64,000 nucleotides of DNA from assembly GCF_913778665.1 (NCBI RefSeq), contig NZ_CAJYVQ010000010.1:1-64000 (forward strand), given 5' to 3'. The position numbers and the translations under genes are program-made. This document shows, in pieces, positions 19,966-30,813 of the stretch. Under the pieces are notes generated by a model. That model saw only the letters and a program-made list of their open reading frames with translations. It made no database searches and was not told the DNA's origin. Within the stretch, counting starts at the first letter, position 1; each line of letters begins with the position of its first letter. The stretch comes from an uncultured Stenotrophomonas sp. Lineage in GTDB: Bacteria > Pseudomonadota > Gammaproteobacteria > Xanthomonadales > Xanthomonadaceae.

Positions 19966-22611
19966 ATGTCGCAGCAAACCACCATCCGCAAGCTTGCCGA
20001 ACTGGTCAACACGCCGGTCGAAAAACTGCTGGAACAGCTGGCCGGTGCCGGCATGAAGTTCAGCGGTCCCGACCAGGTCGTGACCAGCTCCGAGAAGGTA
20101 AAGCTCCTGGGCTTCCTTCGTCGTTCGCACGGCAAGCCCGAGCAGGCCCCGGAAGAGACCGATCAGTCTGCAAAGAAGATCACGCTCAACCGCCGGAAGC
20201 AGCAGGAATTGACGGTCAATTCCGGTCGCAGCAAGACGACCGTGAATGTCGAGGTGCGCCAGAAGCGCACCTACGTCAAGGATGGTGCTCGCGCCATGAC
20301 GCCGGACGAAGAGCGCGCCGACATCCTGCGAAAGCTGGAAGAGTCGCGCGCACGCAACCTCGCCGAACAGCAGGCCCTTGCCGAGAAGGATCGTCTGCGC
20401 GACGAGGCCATCGTCCGTGCCCGTGAGGAAGAGGTTGCGGCCAAGGAACGCGCAGAGGCCGAGAAGAAGGCGGCCGAGGAAGCTGCCGCCGCCGCCAAGG
20501 CTGCCGAGGCGCTGGCGGCCAGCAAGCCCAAGCGTGCTCCGATCGATGAAACCGCGCCGCGCCCGCCGCGTACCCCGGCCGCTGCCCCGGCAGCGCCGCG
20601 TGGTGCACCGCCGCCGCCGCGCAACGATGACCGCAACAACCGCAGCGCGCCGCGCAACGAGCGTGGCCCGGGCGATCGCTTCGCCGGCCAGATGCACCTG
20701 TCGGCCGCCGATCGTGCGCGTCGTGGCAACAGCAACAACAGCAACAACCGTGGGCGTCCGGGTGGCCGCAACCAGGCCGGTGGTCGTCGCGACATGTCGC
20801 GCGGTGGCAACAATGCCGGTCCGCACGCGTTCGAGCGGCCGACCGCACCGGTGGTGCGTGAAGTGGCGATCGGCGACACGATCACCGTGGCCGACCTGGC
20901 GCAGAAGCTCGCGCTGAAGGGCGGCGAGGTGGTCAAGGCGCTGTTCAAGATGGGCGTGATGGCCACCATCACCCAGTCCATCGACCATGACACCGCCGCG
21001 CTGGTCACCGAAGAACTCGGCCACAAGGCGATCCGTGCCAACGACAACGACGCCGAAGACGCACTGCTGGCCTCGACCGGTGAAAACCAGGGCGAAGCCA
21101 CCCAGCGTCCGCCGGTGGTCACCATCATGGGCCATGTCGACCACGGCAAGACCTCGCTGCTGGATTACATCCGCCGCACCAAGGTCGCCACTGGCGAAGC
21201 CGGCGGCATCACCCAGCACATCGGCGCCTACCACGTGGATACGCCGAAGGGCGTGATCAGCTTCCTGGATACCCCGGGCCATGCCGCCTTCACCTCGATG
21301 CGTGCCCGCGGCGCCAAGCTGACCGACATCGTGGTGCTGGTCGTTGCCGCCGATGACGGCGTCATGCCGCAGACCAAGGAAGCGATTCAGCACGCCCGTT
21401 CGGCAGGTGTGCCGCTGATCGTGGCGATCAACAAGATCGACAAGTCCGATGCCGACCCGATGCGGGTCAAGAACGAACTGCTGTCCGAGCAGGTCGTGGC
21501 CGAAGACTTCGGTGGTGACACCCAGATGGTGGAGATCTCGGCCAAGACCGGCCTGGGTATCGACGACCTGCTGGACGCCATCTCGATCCAGGCCGAACTG
21601 CTGGAACTGAAGGCCGTCGACGAAGGTCGCGCCTCGGGCGTGGTGATCGAATCGGCGCTGGACAAGGGCCGTGGCCCGGTTGCTACCGTGCTGGTGCAAC
21701 AGGGCCGCCTGAAGAAGGGCGACTATCTGGTGTGCGGCATCCAGTACGGCCGCGTGCGTGCGCTGTTCGACGAAACCGGCAAACAGCCGGAGTTCGCCGG
21801 CCCGTCCATCCCGGTGCAGGTGCTGGGCCTGTCCGGCGTGCCGGAAGCCGGTGACGACTTCGTGGTCGTCGAGGACGAGCGCCTGGCCAAGGACGTTGCC
21901 CAGCAGCGTGAGACCAAGCGCCGTGAATCGCGCCTGGTCGCCACCGCCGGCAGCCGCATGGAAGACATCATGGCGACCTTGGGCAAGGGCGAGGGCCAGC
22001 AGGTCCTCAATCTGGTCATCAAGGCCGACGTGCAGGGTTCGGTGCAGGCGCTGAGCCAGGCGTTGGTCGCGCTGTCCAACGAAGACATCCGCATCAACGT
22101 GATCCACTCCGGCGTGGGCGGCATCACCGAGTCGGACGCCAATTCGGCGGCCGCCTCGAAGGCCACTGTCATCGGCTTCAACGTGCGTGCGGATGCCTCG
22201 GCCCGTCGCATCATCGAATCCAACGGTGTTGACCTGCGTTACTTCTCGATCATCTATGACGTGATCGATCAGGTGAAGCAGGTGGCCTCCGGTCTGCTGG
22301 GCGTGGAGATCCGCGAAGAGATCATCGGTATCGCCGAGGTCCGCGACGTGTTCCGCAGCTCCAAGCTGGGCGCCGTGGCCGGTTCGATGGTCATCGAGGG
22401 CGTGGTCAAGCGCAACAAGCCGATCCGCGTGCTGCGCGACAGCGTGGTGATCTTCGAAGGCGAACTGGAATCGCTGCGCCGCTTCAAGGAAAACGTCGAG
22501 GAAGTCCGCAACGGCACCGAGTGCGGTATCGCGGTGAAGGCCTACAACGACGTCAAGCCGGGTGACCAGATCGAGTGCTTCGAGCGTATCGAAGTGCCGC
22601 GCACCCTGTAA
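19966..22611 (+). CDS. infB: Translation initiation factor IF-2
   Basis: GTPase that brings fMet-tRNA to the 30S subunit. 881 residues. An N-terminal helix-rich domain is followed by a long Ala/Glu/Arg coiled stretch and a Pro/Arg/Asn low-complexity linker (about 100-290). The G domain starts near residue 385 with GHVDHGKT (G1), DTPGHAAF (G3) and NKIDK (G4). C-terminal domains bind initiator tRNA. A CCCTGAG/CTCAGGG hairpin (19891-19907) without a T-run lies in the gap after nusA. Confidence 0.98.
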   Translation: MSQQTTIRKLAELVNTPVEKLLEQLAGAGMKFSGPDQVVTSSEKVKLLGFLRRSHGKPEQAPEETDQSAKKITLNRRKQQELTVNSGRSKTTVNVEVRQKRTYVKDGARAMTPDEERADILRKLEESRARNLAEQQALAEKDRLRDEAIVRAREEEVAAKERAEAEKKAAEEAAAAAKAAEALAASKPKRAPIDETAPRPPRTPAAAPAAPRGAPPPPRNDDRNNRSAPRNERGPGDRFAGQMHLSAADRARRGNSNNSNNRGRPGGRNQAGGRRDMSRGGNNAGPHAFERPTAPVVREVAIGDTITVADLAQKLALKGGEVVKALFKMGVMATITQSIDHDTAALVTEELGHKAIRANDNDAEDALLASTGENQGEATQRPPVVTIMGHVDHGKTSLLDYIRRTKVATGEAGGITQHIGAYHVDTPKGVISFLDTPGHAAFTSMRARGAKLTDIVVLVVAADDGVMPQTKEAIQHARSAGVPLIVAINKIDKSDADPMRVKNELLSEQVVAEDFGGDTQMVEISAKTGLGIDDLLDAISIQAELLELKAVDEGRASGVVIESALDKGRGPVATVLVQQGRLKKGDYLVCGIQYGRVRALFDETGKQPEFAGPSIPVQVLGLSGVPEAGDDFVVVEDERLAKDVAQQRETKRRESRLVATAGSRMEDIMATLGKGEGQQVLNLVIKADVQGSVQALSQALVALSNEDIRINVIHSGVGGITESDANSAAASKATVIGFNVRADASARRIIESNGVDLRYFSIIYDVIDQVKQVASGLLGVEIREEIIGIAEVRDVFRSSKLGAVAGSMVIEGVVKRNKPIRVLRDSVVIFEGELESLRRFKENVEEVRNGTECGIAVKAYNDVKPGDQIECFERIEVPRTL

Positions 22612-22619
22612 TGCCATAC

Positions 22620-22645
22620 GGAACCGGGCCTTTGGGCCCGGTTCC
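22620..22645 (+). terminator. Hairpin between infB and rbfA
   Basis: Perfect 11-bp stem (GGAACCGGGCC with GGCCCGGTTCC) and loop TTTG, without a following T-run. It could be an RNA-processing or 3' stability element rather than a true terminator, since rbfA and truB follow closely. Confidence 0.55.
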
Positions 22646-22697
22646 CGTTCCACCCTGTAAGCTGTTCAAGACCCAATACGAAGAAGAGCCCGACCGC

Positions 22698-23081
22698 GTG
22701 CCCAAGACTTTCCATCGAACCGACCGTGTCTCCGCCCAGCTGCGCCGTGAACTCGGCACCCTGGTGCACAACGCCGTGCGCGAGCACGGGTTGCCCTCGG
22801 TGAGCGTGTCCGACGTGGAAATCACCCGCGACATGGCCCATGCCAAGGTGTTCGTCACTGCGCTGATGCCGGAACGTTCGGCCGAAGCCGTGGCCGGCCT
22901 GAAGGAGCTGGGCTACCGCCTGCGCATGGACCTGGCCCGGGCGATGAAGCTGCGCCACGTGCCGGAGCTGCACTTCCACTACGACGACTCGGTCGACCGT
23001 GGTGAGCACATCGACAACATCCTGCGCGACCTGCCCGACACGCTGGCTGCGGAGAAGCGTCGCGAGAGCGACGAAGAATAA
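22698..23081 (+). CDS. rbfA: Ribosome-binding factor A
   Basis: KH-fold factor that binds immature 30S subunits and assists 16S rRNA 5' end processing. 127 residues from the GTG at 22698 ([18 protein letters not shown] follows). The family segment [20 protein letters not shown] is present, and so is the C-terminal [18 protein letters not shown]. Sequence upstream in frame spans the infB hairpin and has no family similarity, so the GTG is preferred. Confidence 0.95.
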   Translation: MPKTFHRTDRVSAQLRRELGTLVHNAVREHGLPSVSVSDVEITRDMAHAKVFVTALMPERSAEAVAGLKELGYRLRMDLARAMKLRHVPELHFHYDDSVDRGEHIDNILRDLPDTLAAEKRRESDEE

Positions 23082-23150
23082 GCTTGCGCCGGGTAATGCC
23101 GGCGTTTTCCATGCTGACCGTGCGAGGCCGGACGCTGGCCGCGCTTCGGC

Positions 23151-23173
23151 AGTCGAGCATGGCTCGACTCTAC
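23151..23173 (-). repeat. SMAG palindrome
   Basis: Reverse-strand GTAG head with hairpin AGTCGAGC/GCTCGACT, 12 bases before the truB start. It lies inside the transcript joining rbfA and truB, where it would form an RNA hairpin. Confidence 0.85.
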
Positions 23174-23184
23174 GAAATGCTGTC

Positions 23185-24093
23185 ATGACCCGAATTCAGT
23201 TCCGCCGCCTGGATGGCATCCTGCTGCTCGACAAGTCGACCGGCATGAGCTCCAACGCCGCCCTGCAGGTGGCCCGCCGCCTGTTCCGTGCCGAGAAGGG
23301 CGGCCACACCGGTAGCCTCGACCCGCTGGCCACCGGCCTGCTGCCGCTGTGTTTCGGCGAGGCGACCAAGATCGCCGGCCTGCTGCTCGGCTCAGCCAAG
23401 GCCTACGACGCCGAAATCGTGCTCGGCCAGACTACTGACACCGATGATGCCGAAGGCCAGGTGCTGCTGGAGCGCCCGGTGCCGGCCATCAGTGCCCAAG
23501 CGCTGCAGGCCGCGCTGGTACCGCTGACCGGCTGCATCCGCCAGCGTGCTCCGATCTATTCGGCGCTGAAGCAGGGGGGCGAGCCGCTGTATGTGAAGGC
23601 CCGCCGCGGAGATGCCATCGAGGCCCCGGAACGCGATGTCCAGGTGCACGCCATCGAGGTGCTGGAGCAGCAGCCGGAGCGGCTGCGCCTGCGCGTGACC
23701 TGCGGCTCGGGCACCTACATCCGCAGCCTGGCCCGCGATCTGGGCGAGGCACTGGGCTGCGGCGCGCACATCAGTGCGCTGCGCCGGCTCTGGGTGGAGC
23801 CGTTCCGCGAACCGGCGATGGTTACGCTGGACCAGCTGCGGGCGATGGCCGAGGCCGGTGATGAGGCGGCCCTGGATGTGCTGCTGCTGCCGCTGGCGGC
23901 GGGCCTGGCCGAGTACCCGCGGGTTGACCTCGATGCTGACCAGGCCCACCGCTTCTGTGTTGGCCAGCGCCAGCGGGACCCGTCCTGGCCGCGTGGCGTG
24001 GTCGCCGTGTTCGGCCCGGACGATGCTGTCCAGGGACTCGGCCAGGTCGATGGCAGCGGGCTGCTGGCCCCGCAGCGGCGCTTCAACCTCTGA
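23185..24093 (+). CDS. truB: tRNA pseudouridine-55 synthase
   Basis: Makes pseudouridine 55 in the T loop of tRNAs. 302 residues. The catalytic Asp is in [18 protein letters not shown], and the family blocks [18 protein letters not shown] and [19 protein letters not shown] follow. A C-terminal PUA-like region runs from about residue 240. The ATG at 23185 was chosen because the in-frame upstream sequence crosses the SMAG element. Confidence 0.96.
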   Translation: MTRIQFRRLDGILLLDKSTGMSSNAALQVARRLFRAEKGGHTGSLDPLATGLLPLCFGEATKIAGLLLGSAKAYDAEIVLGQTTDTDDAEGQVLLERPVPAISAQALQAALVPLTGCIRQRAPIYSALKQGGEPLYVKARRGDAIEAPERDVQVHAIEVLEQQPERLRLRVTCGSGTYIRSLARDLGEALGCGAHISALRRLWVEPFREPAMVTLDQLRAMAEAGDEAALDVLLLPLAAGLAEYPRVDLDADQAHRFCVGQRQRDPSWPRGVVAVFGPDDAVQGLGQVDGSGLLAPQRRFNL

Positions 24094-24121
24094 ACGGGGC
24101 AGGGCGGTTCAGCCCCGGACC

Positions 24122-24150
24122 TTGTTCCCGGGCCCCCCGACCGTTACACT
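24122..24150 (+). promoter_or_regulatory. Promoter of rpsO-pnp
   Basis: TTGTTC (24122-24127), 17-base spacer, TACACT (24145-24150), between truB and rpsO. It leaves a leader of about 110 bases, the region where S15 autoregulation acts in E. coli; the fold itself I cannot confirm. Confidence 0.55.
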
Positions 24151-24267
24151 TTCGCGGCCGTTTTCCGGCAATCTGCCTCGCGCAGGTTTCATCCCTGTAG
24201 TCCACGGCGAGCCTGGCGGTGCGCGAAGCGCGTTCCTGCCGGCCACGCATCACTGAGAAAAAAGAAA

Positions 24268-24528
24268 ATGTCGATCGACACCCAGAAGGTCATTGAAGAC
24301 AACAAGCGCAGCTCGGCTGACACCGGCTCCCCGGAAGTCCAGGTGGCTCTGCTGACCGCCCGCATCGAACTGCTGACCGGCCACTTCAAGACCCACAAGA
24401 AGGACCACCACAGCCGCCGCGGCCTGCTGCAGATGGTCAACCGCCGTCGCAGCCTGCTCGACTACCTGAAGAAGAAGGACGTCGAGCGTTACAAGGCGCT
24501 GATTGAAAAGCTTGGCCTGCGTCGCTAA
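24268..24528 (+). CDS. rpsO: 30S ribosomal protein S15
   Basis: Binds 16S rRNA helices 20-22 early in 30S assembly. 86 residues, the standard size, with the conserved blocks [20 protein letters not shown] and [20 protein letters not shown]. The neighbour order truB-rpsO-pnp is conserved. Confidence 0.98.
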   Translation: MSIDTQKVIEDNKRSSADTGSPEVQVALLTARIELLTGHFKTHKKDHHSRRGLLQMVNRRRSLLDYLKKKDVERYKALIEKLGLRR

Positions 24529-24540
24529 GCAACGAATCCC

Positions 24541-24573
24541 CCGCGGCGCAGCGATGCGCCGCGGTTTTGTTTT
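24541..24573 (+). terminator. Terminator after rpsO
   Basis: Perfect 10-bp stem CCGCGGCGCA/TGCGCCGCGG with loop GCGA, followed by TTTTGTTTTG. It lies between rpsO and pnp, so pnp depends on read-through or its own promoter; in E. coli the same gap is an RNase processing region. Confidence 0.9.
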
Positions 24574-24679
24574 GTAGCACCGCAATCCCCGATTCAGGCC
24601 GGAACGATCCGGCCACCCGCAGGCGGCAAGGGTCGCCGACGGTCCAAATTCGCAGACAGCATCCCCAAGGACACCCTCC

Positions 24680-26788
24680 GTGGCAAAAATCACCAAAACC
24701 TTCCAGTACGGCAAGCACACCGTCACGCTTGAGACCGGCGAAGTCGCCCGCCAGGCCAGCGGTGCCGTCATCGTCAAGATGGACGACACCGTACTGCTGG
24801 TCACCGCCGTCGCTGCCAAGAGTGCGCGCGAAGGCCAGGACTTCTTCCCGCTGACCGTTGATTATCAGGAAAAGTTCTACGCCGGCGGCCGTATCCCGGG
24901 TGGTTTCTTCAAGCGTGAAGGCCGTGCGACCGAGAAGGAAACCCTGATCTCGCGTCTGATCGATCGTCCGATCCGCCCGCTGTTCCCGGAAGACTACAAG
25001 AACGAAGTGCAGATCATCGCCACGGTCATGTCGCTGAACCCGGACGTGGACGGCGACATCCCGGCCCTGATCGGCGCCTCGGCTGCCCTGGCTCTGGCCG
25101 GCACCCCGTTCATGGGCCCGATCGGCGCTGCCAAGGTCGGTTACAAGAACGGCGAGTACATCCTGAACCCGACCGTCAGCGAACTGGCTGACTCGCAGCT
25201 GGAACTGGTCGTCGCCGGTACCTCCAACGCCGTGCTGATGGTTGAATCCGAAGCCGCGCTGCTGTCCGAAGAAGTGATGCTGGGCGCCGTGACCTTCGGT
25301 CACCGCGAAATGCAGAAGGTCATCAACGCGATCAACGAGCTGACCGTCGAAGCCGGCACCAAGCCGTCGACCTGGGAAGCCCCGGCCAAGAACGACGCGC
25401 TGATCGCTGCCCTGAAGGAAGCCATCGGCCCGCGCCTGGGCGAAGCCTTCCAGGTGCGCGACAAGCTGCAGCGCCGCGACGCCATCTCGGCGATCAAGAA
25501 GGACGTGGTCGAAGCCCTGGCTGGCCGCGTGGCTGCCGAGGGCTGGAACCCGGCCGAGCTGTCGAAGGAATTCGGCGAGCTGGAATACCGCACCATGCGC
25601 GACTCCGTGCTGGACACCAAGGTCCGCATCGACGGCCGTGCGCTGGACACCGTCCGCCCGATCGCGGTGAAGACCGGCGTGCTGCCGCGTACCCACGGTT
25701 CCTCGCTGTTCACCCGCGGCGAAACCCAGGCCATCGTGACCATTACCCTGGGCACCGCCCGTGACGGCCAGGTCATCGACGCCGTTGCCGGTGAGTACAA
25801 GGAAAACTTCCTGTTCCACTACAACTTCCCTCCGTTCTCGGTGGGTGAGTGCGGCCGCATGATGGGCCCGAAGCGCCGCGAAATCGGCCACGGTCGCCTG
25901 GCCAAGCGCGGCGTGCTGGCTGTCATGCCGTCGCTGGAATCGTTCCCGTACACCATCCGTGTCGTCTCGGAAATCACCGAGTCGAACGGCTCCTCGTCGA
26001 TGGCCTCGGTCTGCGGCTCGTCGCTGGCCCTGATGGACGCCGGCGTGCCGGTGAAGGCCCCGGTGGCCGGTATCGCCATGGGCCTGGTCAAGGAAGGCGA
26101 TCGCTTCGTCGTCCTGTCCGACATCCTGGGTGACGAAGATCACCTGGGCGACATGGACTTCAAGGTGGCCGGTACCGCTGAGGGCATCTCCGCCCTGCAG
26201 ATGGACATCAAGATCGAAGGCATCACCGAAGAGATCATGAAGCAGGCCCTGCAGCAGGCCAAGGCTGGCCGTCTGCACATCCTGGGTGAAATGGCCCACG
26301 GCCTGACTGCTCCGCGCGAAGAGCTGTCGGACTACGCGCCGCGCCTGCTGACCATCAAGATCCACCCGGACAAGATCCGCGAAGTGATCGGCAAGGGTGG
26401 TTCGACCATCCAGGCCATCACCAAGGAAACCGGCACCCAGATCGACATCCAGGATGACGGCACCATCGTCATCGCCTCGGTCAACGCCATCGCTGCCCAG
26501 GCCGCCAAGGCCCGCATCGAGCAGATCACCTCGGACGTCGAGCCGGGCCGCATCTACGAAGGCAAGGTCGCCAAGATCATGGACTTCGGTGCGTTCGTCA
26601 CCATCCTGCCGGGCAAGGACGGTCTGGTCCACGTGTCGCAGATTTCCAGCGACCGCGTCGAGAAGGTCGGCGACGTGCTGAAGGAAGGCGATGTGGTCAA
26701 GGTCAAGGTGCTGGAAGTCGACAAGCAGGGCCGTATCCGCCTGTCGATGAAGGCCGTGGAAGAAGGCGACGCCGCCAGCGCCGAGTAA
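24680..26788 (+). CDS. pnp: Polyribonucleotide nucleotidyltransferase (PNPase)
   Basis: 3'-5' phosphorolytic exoribonuclease of the RNA degradosome. 702 residues. Two RNase PH-like domains (about 5-210 and 310-545), a KH domain (about 550-610, [15 protein letters not shown]) and a C-terminal S1 domain (about 620-690, [20 protein letters not shown]). The start is GTG, with AAGGA ten bases upstream. Confidence 0.98.
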   Translation: MAKITKTFQYGKHTVTLETGEVARQASGAVIVKMDDTVLLVTAVAAKSAREGQDFFPLTVDYQEKFYAGGRIPGGFFKREGRATEKETLISRLIDRPIRPLFPEDYKNEVQIIATVMSLNPDVDGDIPALIGASAALALAGTPFMGPIGAAKVGYKNGEYILNPTVSELADSQLELVVAGTSNAVLMVESEAALLSEEVMLGAVTFGHREMQKVINAINELTVEAGTKPSTWEAPAKNDALIAALKEAIGPRLGEAFQVRDKLQRRDAISAIKKDVVEALAGRVAAEGWNPAELSKEFGELEYRTMRDSVLDTKVRIDGRALDTVRPIAVKTGVLPRTHGSSLFTRGETQAIVTITLGTARDGQVIDAVAGEYKENFLFHYNFPPFSVGECGRMMGPKRREIGHGRLAKRGVLAVMPSLESFPYTIRVVSEITESNGSSSMASVCGSSLALMDAGVPVKAPVAGIAMGLVKEGDRFVVLSDILGDEDHLGDMDFKVAGTAEGISALQMDIKIEGITEEIMKQALQQAKAGRLHILGEMAHGLTAPREELSDYAPRLLTIKIHPDKIREVIGKGGSTIQAITKETGTQIDIQDDGTIVIASVNAIAAQAAKARIEQITSDVEPGRIYEGKVAKIMDFGAFVTILPGKDGLVHVSQISSDRVEKVGDVLKEGDVVKVKVLEVDKQGRIRLSMKAVEEGDAASAE

Positions 26789-26839
26789 TCGGCGTTGGGT
26801 GTCAACCTCGTTTGACACGCTCTTGGCATCGCTGAGATG

Positions 26840-26869
26840 AAAAAGCGGGCTTCGGCCCGCTTTTTCTTT
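26840..26869 (+). terminator. Terminator after pnp
   Basis: AAAAAGCGGGC/GCCCGCTTTTT with loop TTCG, followed by more T. The run of A before the stem makes it potentially bidirectional. Confidence 0.95.
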
Positions 26870-26912
26870 GCCTGCGATCCAGCACCGTTCGTTGTGCCGG
26901 TATGCTCCGCTC

Positions 26913-28469
26913 ATGGACATGCTGCGCCTGCTCGATCTGGATATTGACCGCCCGGCGCAACGGGTCAGCCGCGGCGGCGAGGTGCTGGCCGTCAGCGGCC
27001 TGAGCTGGACGCTGCTGGAGGTCCTGCTGGCGCATGGCACCGAGGTGGTGGATTTCGACACCCTGGCTGCCCAGGTCTGGGCACCGGCGGTGGTCGGCGA
27101 AGATGCGGTCAGCCAACGGGTCAAGCTGCTGCGCCAGGCGCTGGGTGACGACAGCCGGCGCCCGCGTTACATCCGTTCCGTGCGTGGCCGCGGTTACCAG
27201 CTGTGCGCGCAGCCACTGCCCGCGACCGCACCGCCTGCGCGATCACGCCGGGTCCGCAGCGCCGGGTGGGGCGTGGCCGCCATGGCGGTACTGTGCGGGG
27301 TGGCCGCGCTGTTGCCGTGGTCGCGGTCGGCATCGCAAAGCGGCGCACAGGCGTTGCTGCAGCGCGCCGACTACTACGCCGGCATCGGCCAAGCCAGCAA
27401 CAATGAAAGGGCCATCAGCCTGTATCGGCAGGCATTGCAGGCTGACCCAGAGTCGGCGGGGGCGCGGCGCGGCCTGTCACGTGCCCTGTCGGCGCAGGGC
27501 TGCCTGTTCAACGGGACGCCCGAGCAGTTGAGCGAAGCGCTGTCGCTGGCCGAGCTGGAGCGCCAGCGTGCGCCGCGCGACGCCGCCACCCACGCGCTGT
27601 GGGGCTACGCGCACGACTGCCTGGGCAACATGCGCAAGGCCATCGAGGGTTATGCGCGCGCCATTGAACTGGACCCGGGAGACGAGCGCAGCCGCGCATC
27701 GCTGGCCTACCTGCAGCAGGAGCGCGGCCAGCTGGCCACAGCGCTGCGGGCCAACCTGACCTTGAAGGCCCCCGAGCGCATCCGCTTCCGGGACGTGCAG
27801 GTGGCACGTGAGCTGGAACTGCTGGGCTTCACCCAGGCGGCTGCAGTTCGCCACGCGCGCAACTTCCAGCTGTACCCGGACAACGTTTTTTCCAATATTG
27901 CCTGGCCGCGCAGCCTGTACGTTGCCGGTGCACCACAACAGGCGCGGCAGGTCCTGGACGAAGCGCTGGCACGGGGCACGCCCCATCCGCAGTTGTTGCG
28001 CCTGCAGGGTGAGCTGGCGCTGCTGGGCGATGACCCCGCAGCCGCCGCCACAGCGTTCGAGCGCGGCCGCCAGTTGCGGCCCCGGCAGTCGTTGGGCCAG
28101 ACCCTGGCGGCGTTGCACGGCCCACATCCGGTGCAGCGTGCGTGGATCGAGGAGCGGCTGCATGGCCTCGGTGACGGTGATGGCTGGCCGGATGCGGCGC
28201 TGGAGCGGGCCCTGCTGCTGCAGGCCGGCGGACGTGCCGCAGACGCTGTGGCAGCGCTGCAGCGGGCGGTCGACGATGGCTTCCGCGACGTGGCGTGGCT
28301 GCGTGCCACCCCACTGTTCGCACCGCTGCGCAGCGCACCTGGCTGGGCGGCCCTGCTGCAGCGGCTGGATGCCGACATCGCCCGGCAGCGAGCGCAGGTG
28401 CTGGCCGCCAGCTGGCGCCCGGATGACTTGGCCGCGCTCAGCGCAGCGCCGGCAACAGGAACTCGGTGA
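26913..28469 (+). CDS. ToxR/CadC-like membrane transcriptional regulator with TPR-like tail
   Basis: 518 residues. An N-terminal OmpR/PhoB-type winged helix (about 5-100, ending in YIRSVRGRGYQL) is joined to one predicted membrane helix (about 117-136, AMAVLCGVAALLPW). A long helical region of repeated ~34-residue units (about 145-490) resembles TPRs and would face the periplasm. This architecture is that of CadC-type one-component regulators; the signal and targets are unknown. Its 3' end overlaps the convergent hydrolase gene by 32 bases. Confidence 0.8.
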   Translation: MDMLRLLDLDIDRPAQRVSRGGEVLAVSGLSWTLLEVLLAHGTEVVDFDTLAAQVWAPAVVGEDAVSQRVKLLRQALGDDSRRPRYIRSVRGRGYQLCAQPLPATAPPARSRRVRSAGWGVAAMAVLCGVAALLPWSRSASQSGAQALLQRADYYAGIGQASNNERAISLYRQALQADPESAGARRGLSRALSAQGCLFNGTPEQLSEALSLAELERQRAPRDAATHALWGYAHDCLGNMRKAIEGYARAIELDPGDERSRASLAYLQQERGQLATALRANLTLKAPERIRFRDVQVARELELLGFTQAAAVRHARNFQLYPDNVFSNIAWPRSLYVAGAPQQARQVLDEALARGTPHPQLLRLQGELALLGDDPAAAATAFERGRQLRPRQSLGQTLAALHGPHPVQRAWIEERLHGLGDGDGWPDAALERALLLQAGGRAADAVAALQRAVDDGFRDVAWLRATPLFAPLRSAPGWAALLQRLDADIARQRAQVLAASWRPDDLAALSAAPATGTR

Positions 28470-29502
28470 GGATGCGTCGCGACTGCGGATGGGCGAAGTT
28501 GCGGTTGAGCGCCTGGCTGGTGACTACTGCCACCACGCGCTGTTCGGGCACTATGAACACATAGTTGCCGCCATTGCCGGACATCGCCCACACCGTGCGC
28601 GCCGATCCCCGTACGTCCAGTTTCAGGCCCCACCACTGGTAGCCGTAGTCGCTGCCGTCGGGGGCGGTTGCCTGCGCCCGTACCATCGCCTCCACATAGT
28701 CCTTCGGAACCAGCTGCCGGCCCTGCCAGCGGCCGCCATCGAGCACGAGCTGGCCGAAGCGGGCCAGATCACGCGTGCGGTAGCGCGTGCCGCCGCCGCC
28801 CATGCCTATCCCTTCTGGGGAACGGTTCCATTGGCTGTGGGTGATTCCCAGCGGACGCTCCAGCACCCGCGCGGCGTAATCGGCCAACGGCTGTCCACTG
28901 GCCTGTTCAAGCACCGCGCCCAGTACGAACGGGTTGGCGGTGCAGTAGGCGAACGCGCGCCCGTGTGGGCTGTCCTGTGGCCGCTGCATCCAGGGCGCGA
29001 AGCCCTTCACAGGCAAGCTCAGTGCAAAGTCCAGCCACTTCTCGGTGACGTACATGCGTTCCTCATGGCCGGTCGAGAACGCGTTCTCGTCATCGCATTC
29101 CCACAGGCTGCTCATCGTCAGCAGGTCCTGCACGGTAGTGGAGCGCAGGCGCGGGTCGACCGCGTGCCGGGCAGTGAAGGCAGGGAAGTAGTCGTACACC
29201 CGGGCCTGCACGCCGGGCAGGTGGCCTTCACCGATGGCGGCACCGACCAGCAGCGCGGTCACGCTCTTGCTGGCCGAGCGCACGTCATGCAGCGTCTGCG
29301 CGTCGGCGCCGTTGAAGTAGCCCTCGTAGACGACCTTGCCATCGACCTGCAGCAGTACGCTGCGGATCTGTTTCAGTTCGTCGCTGGCAATGGCCTGCTG
29401 CAGGGCCTGCAGGCGGGTCGGGTCCGGCGGGGTGGCGCGGGCAGCGAAGGGCAGGGTGCAGACCGCGCAGAGCAGGGTGAGGGCAGGCAGGATCGTACGC
29501 AT
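28438..29502 (-). CDS. Beta-lactamase-fold serine hydrolase, exported
   Basis: 354 residues with an N-terminal signal peptide (MRTILPALTLL to ARA). The serine hydrolase motif SASK (Ser76-x-x-Lys79) and YCTAN (position of the Tyr-x-Asn motif) fit the class C/penicillin-binding fold often annotated as beta-lactamase or esterase. Substrate unknown; it need not give drug resistance. The ATG at 29502 is chosen because it begins the signal peptide; the longer in-frame start adds a polar tail. It is convergent with the ToxR-like gene. Confidence 0.78.
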   Translation of the reverse strand: MRTILPALTLLCAVCTLPFAARATPPDPTRLQALQQAIASDELKQIRSVLLQVDGKVVYEGYFNGADAQTLHDVRSASKSVTALLVGAAIGEGHLPGVQARVYDYFPAFTARHAVDPRLRSTTVQDLLTMSSLWECDDENAFSTGHEERMYVTEKWLDFALSLPVKGFAPWMQRPQDSPHGRAFAYCTANPFVLGAVLEQASGQPLADYAARVLERPLGITHSQWNRSPEGIGMGGGGTRYRTRDLARFGQLVLDGGRWQGRQLVPKDYVEAMVRAQATAPDGSDYGYQWWGLKLDVRGSARTVWAMSGNGGNYVFIVPEQRVVAVVTSQALNRNFAHPQSRRILTEFLLPALR

Positions 29503-29613
29503 CGTCGGACTCCATCGAAGGGGAGCCCGATTGGGCCTGCGCTGCGTCTGAAGTGCTGGAAGCCGGCCTGAAGAATTCTGAAGGCCTTGTGCCACAAGGC
29601 CCGGCGCTCGACC

Positions 29614-30606
29614 TTACTCGGCCTCTTCCTCCTCCCCCAGCCACCAGACCTGGCCTGGCTTCGGGTCGCTCATGGGGTGTTCGCGCTGTTCGATGGCCTC
29701 CAGCACCCGGCCGGGGGCTGCAGCGACCCACACCGCCATGAGCTTTTCCACCGCAGCCCGGCCCTGTGCGGCCACGCCGAGGTCACGTTCGCGTCTCCAT
29801 TGGTCTTCATCTGGCGCCTCATCATCATGTTGGTGCGGCGTGCCGTAGCTGCAGCGGCGGCACAGCCGGCGCACGGTGGCGGTCCAGTCCTCGACCATGC
29901 CGATGCCGGGCAGCGTGATGGCCTCCAGGGCAGCGATGTCATCAACTGAATCACACTGCACGAACACGGTGAAGGTCGCCATGTCCGATGCCTGCAGGCG
30001 CTGCATGGCATTGAACACCGGCACCTGGCGCTCGCCGTAGGTGCGATGGCCGGTTGATGCGCCGTCGTGCAGCACGATGTCGCCGAAGCGGAAGCCGCTT
30101 TCGGGCAGCGGTACGTTGTCGATGCGTGCACGTACCGGATCAATGCGGCTCATATACACCACCTCGGCATCGGACCACGGCGCCAGGCGCACACAGGCCA
30201 CGCCGAAGTCGCTCTCGATCGGGCCTTCGCCCTCGGGCAGGGTGATGCCACAGCGGGCCCACTGGCGGCGTGCTTCGGCCCAGTCACCGGCGCCGGTGGC
30301 GGCGATACCGGCATTCCACGCGGTGGCTTCATCGAACTCGCCGCGCAGCTGTTCTGATTGCCGGTTGTCCTGCAGCGAGGCAGCCCAGTCGCGCAGGTAT
30401 TTGTGCGCCAATCCGCGCATGTAATGCAGGTACGGCACTTCAGGCGCGAGCGCGATCAGCTCGCCGAACAGCGCCACCGCCTGCTGCAGGTCGCCCTCGC
30501 GGAAGAGGGCGTAGGCGCGTGCCTCCAGTGCCTGGCGTTCGTCGAGGACCTCGTTGTCCTGCAGGTCGCCGTCGTCGAGTGGGTCGTGGTCGGTGCTCAT
30601 GTCCAT
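29614..30606 (-). CDS. TPR-containing hypothetical protein
   Basis: 330 residues, acidic, no signal peptide. Residues 25-130 form helical repeats (RAYALFREGDLQQAVALFGE and similar) typical of tetratricopeptide proteins. The remainder (about 150-330) has no family I recognise and contains a Cys/His cluster (CRRCSYGTPHQHDDE). A second ATG two codons in is equally possible. Encoded alone, 19 bases from the end of the pseudo-upstream hydrolase gene region on the same strand. Confidence 0.65.
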   Translation of the reverse strand: MDMSTDHDPLDDGDLQDNEVLDERQALEARAYALFREGDLQQAVALFGELIALAPEVPYLHYMRGLAHKYLRDWAASLQDNRQSEQLRGEFDEATAWNAGIAATGAGDWAEARRQWARCGITLPEGEGPIESDFGVACVRLAPWSDAEVVYMSRIDPVRARIDNVPLPESGFRFGDIVLHDGASTGHRTYGERQVPVFNAMQRLQASDMATFTVFVQCDSVDDIAALEAITLPGIGMVEDWTATVRRLCRRCSYGTPHQHDDEAPDEDQWRRERDLGVAAQGRAAVEKLMAVWVAAAPGRVLEAIEQREHPMSDPKPGQVWWLGEEEEAE

Positions 30607-30813
30607 GCGCGATTGAAGGTCCGCGGCTACCTTAGCCGATGAATGAGGGCCGCGTCGCTGCGTGTCCTGCTGCAGTGCATGAGGGTCGTTGCATGACTAC
30701 CGTGTTGTCGTCACTCGGCACTGGGGGGTGTCCACTGGACGACATGCCGCGACAACCGTCCCACAGCTCCATCGGTTTGCTAACGTGGCTGCGCCTTCGA
30801 ACCGGGAAATCCC

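Noticed and set aside
19528..22653. Very long reverse-strand open frame (1041 codons) opposite nusA-infB
   Set aside because: GC-rich codon bias leaves long antisense frames; no protein family, no ribosome site, and it lies fully opposite well-identified genes.
29503..29595. Longer start for the serine hydrolase
   Set aside because: It would place 31 polar residues before a clear signal peptide.
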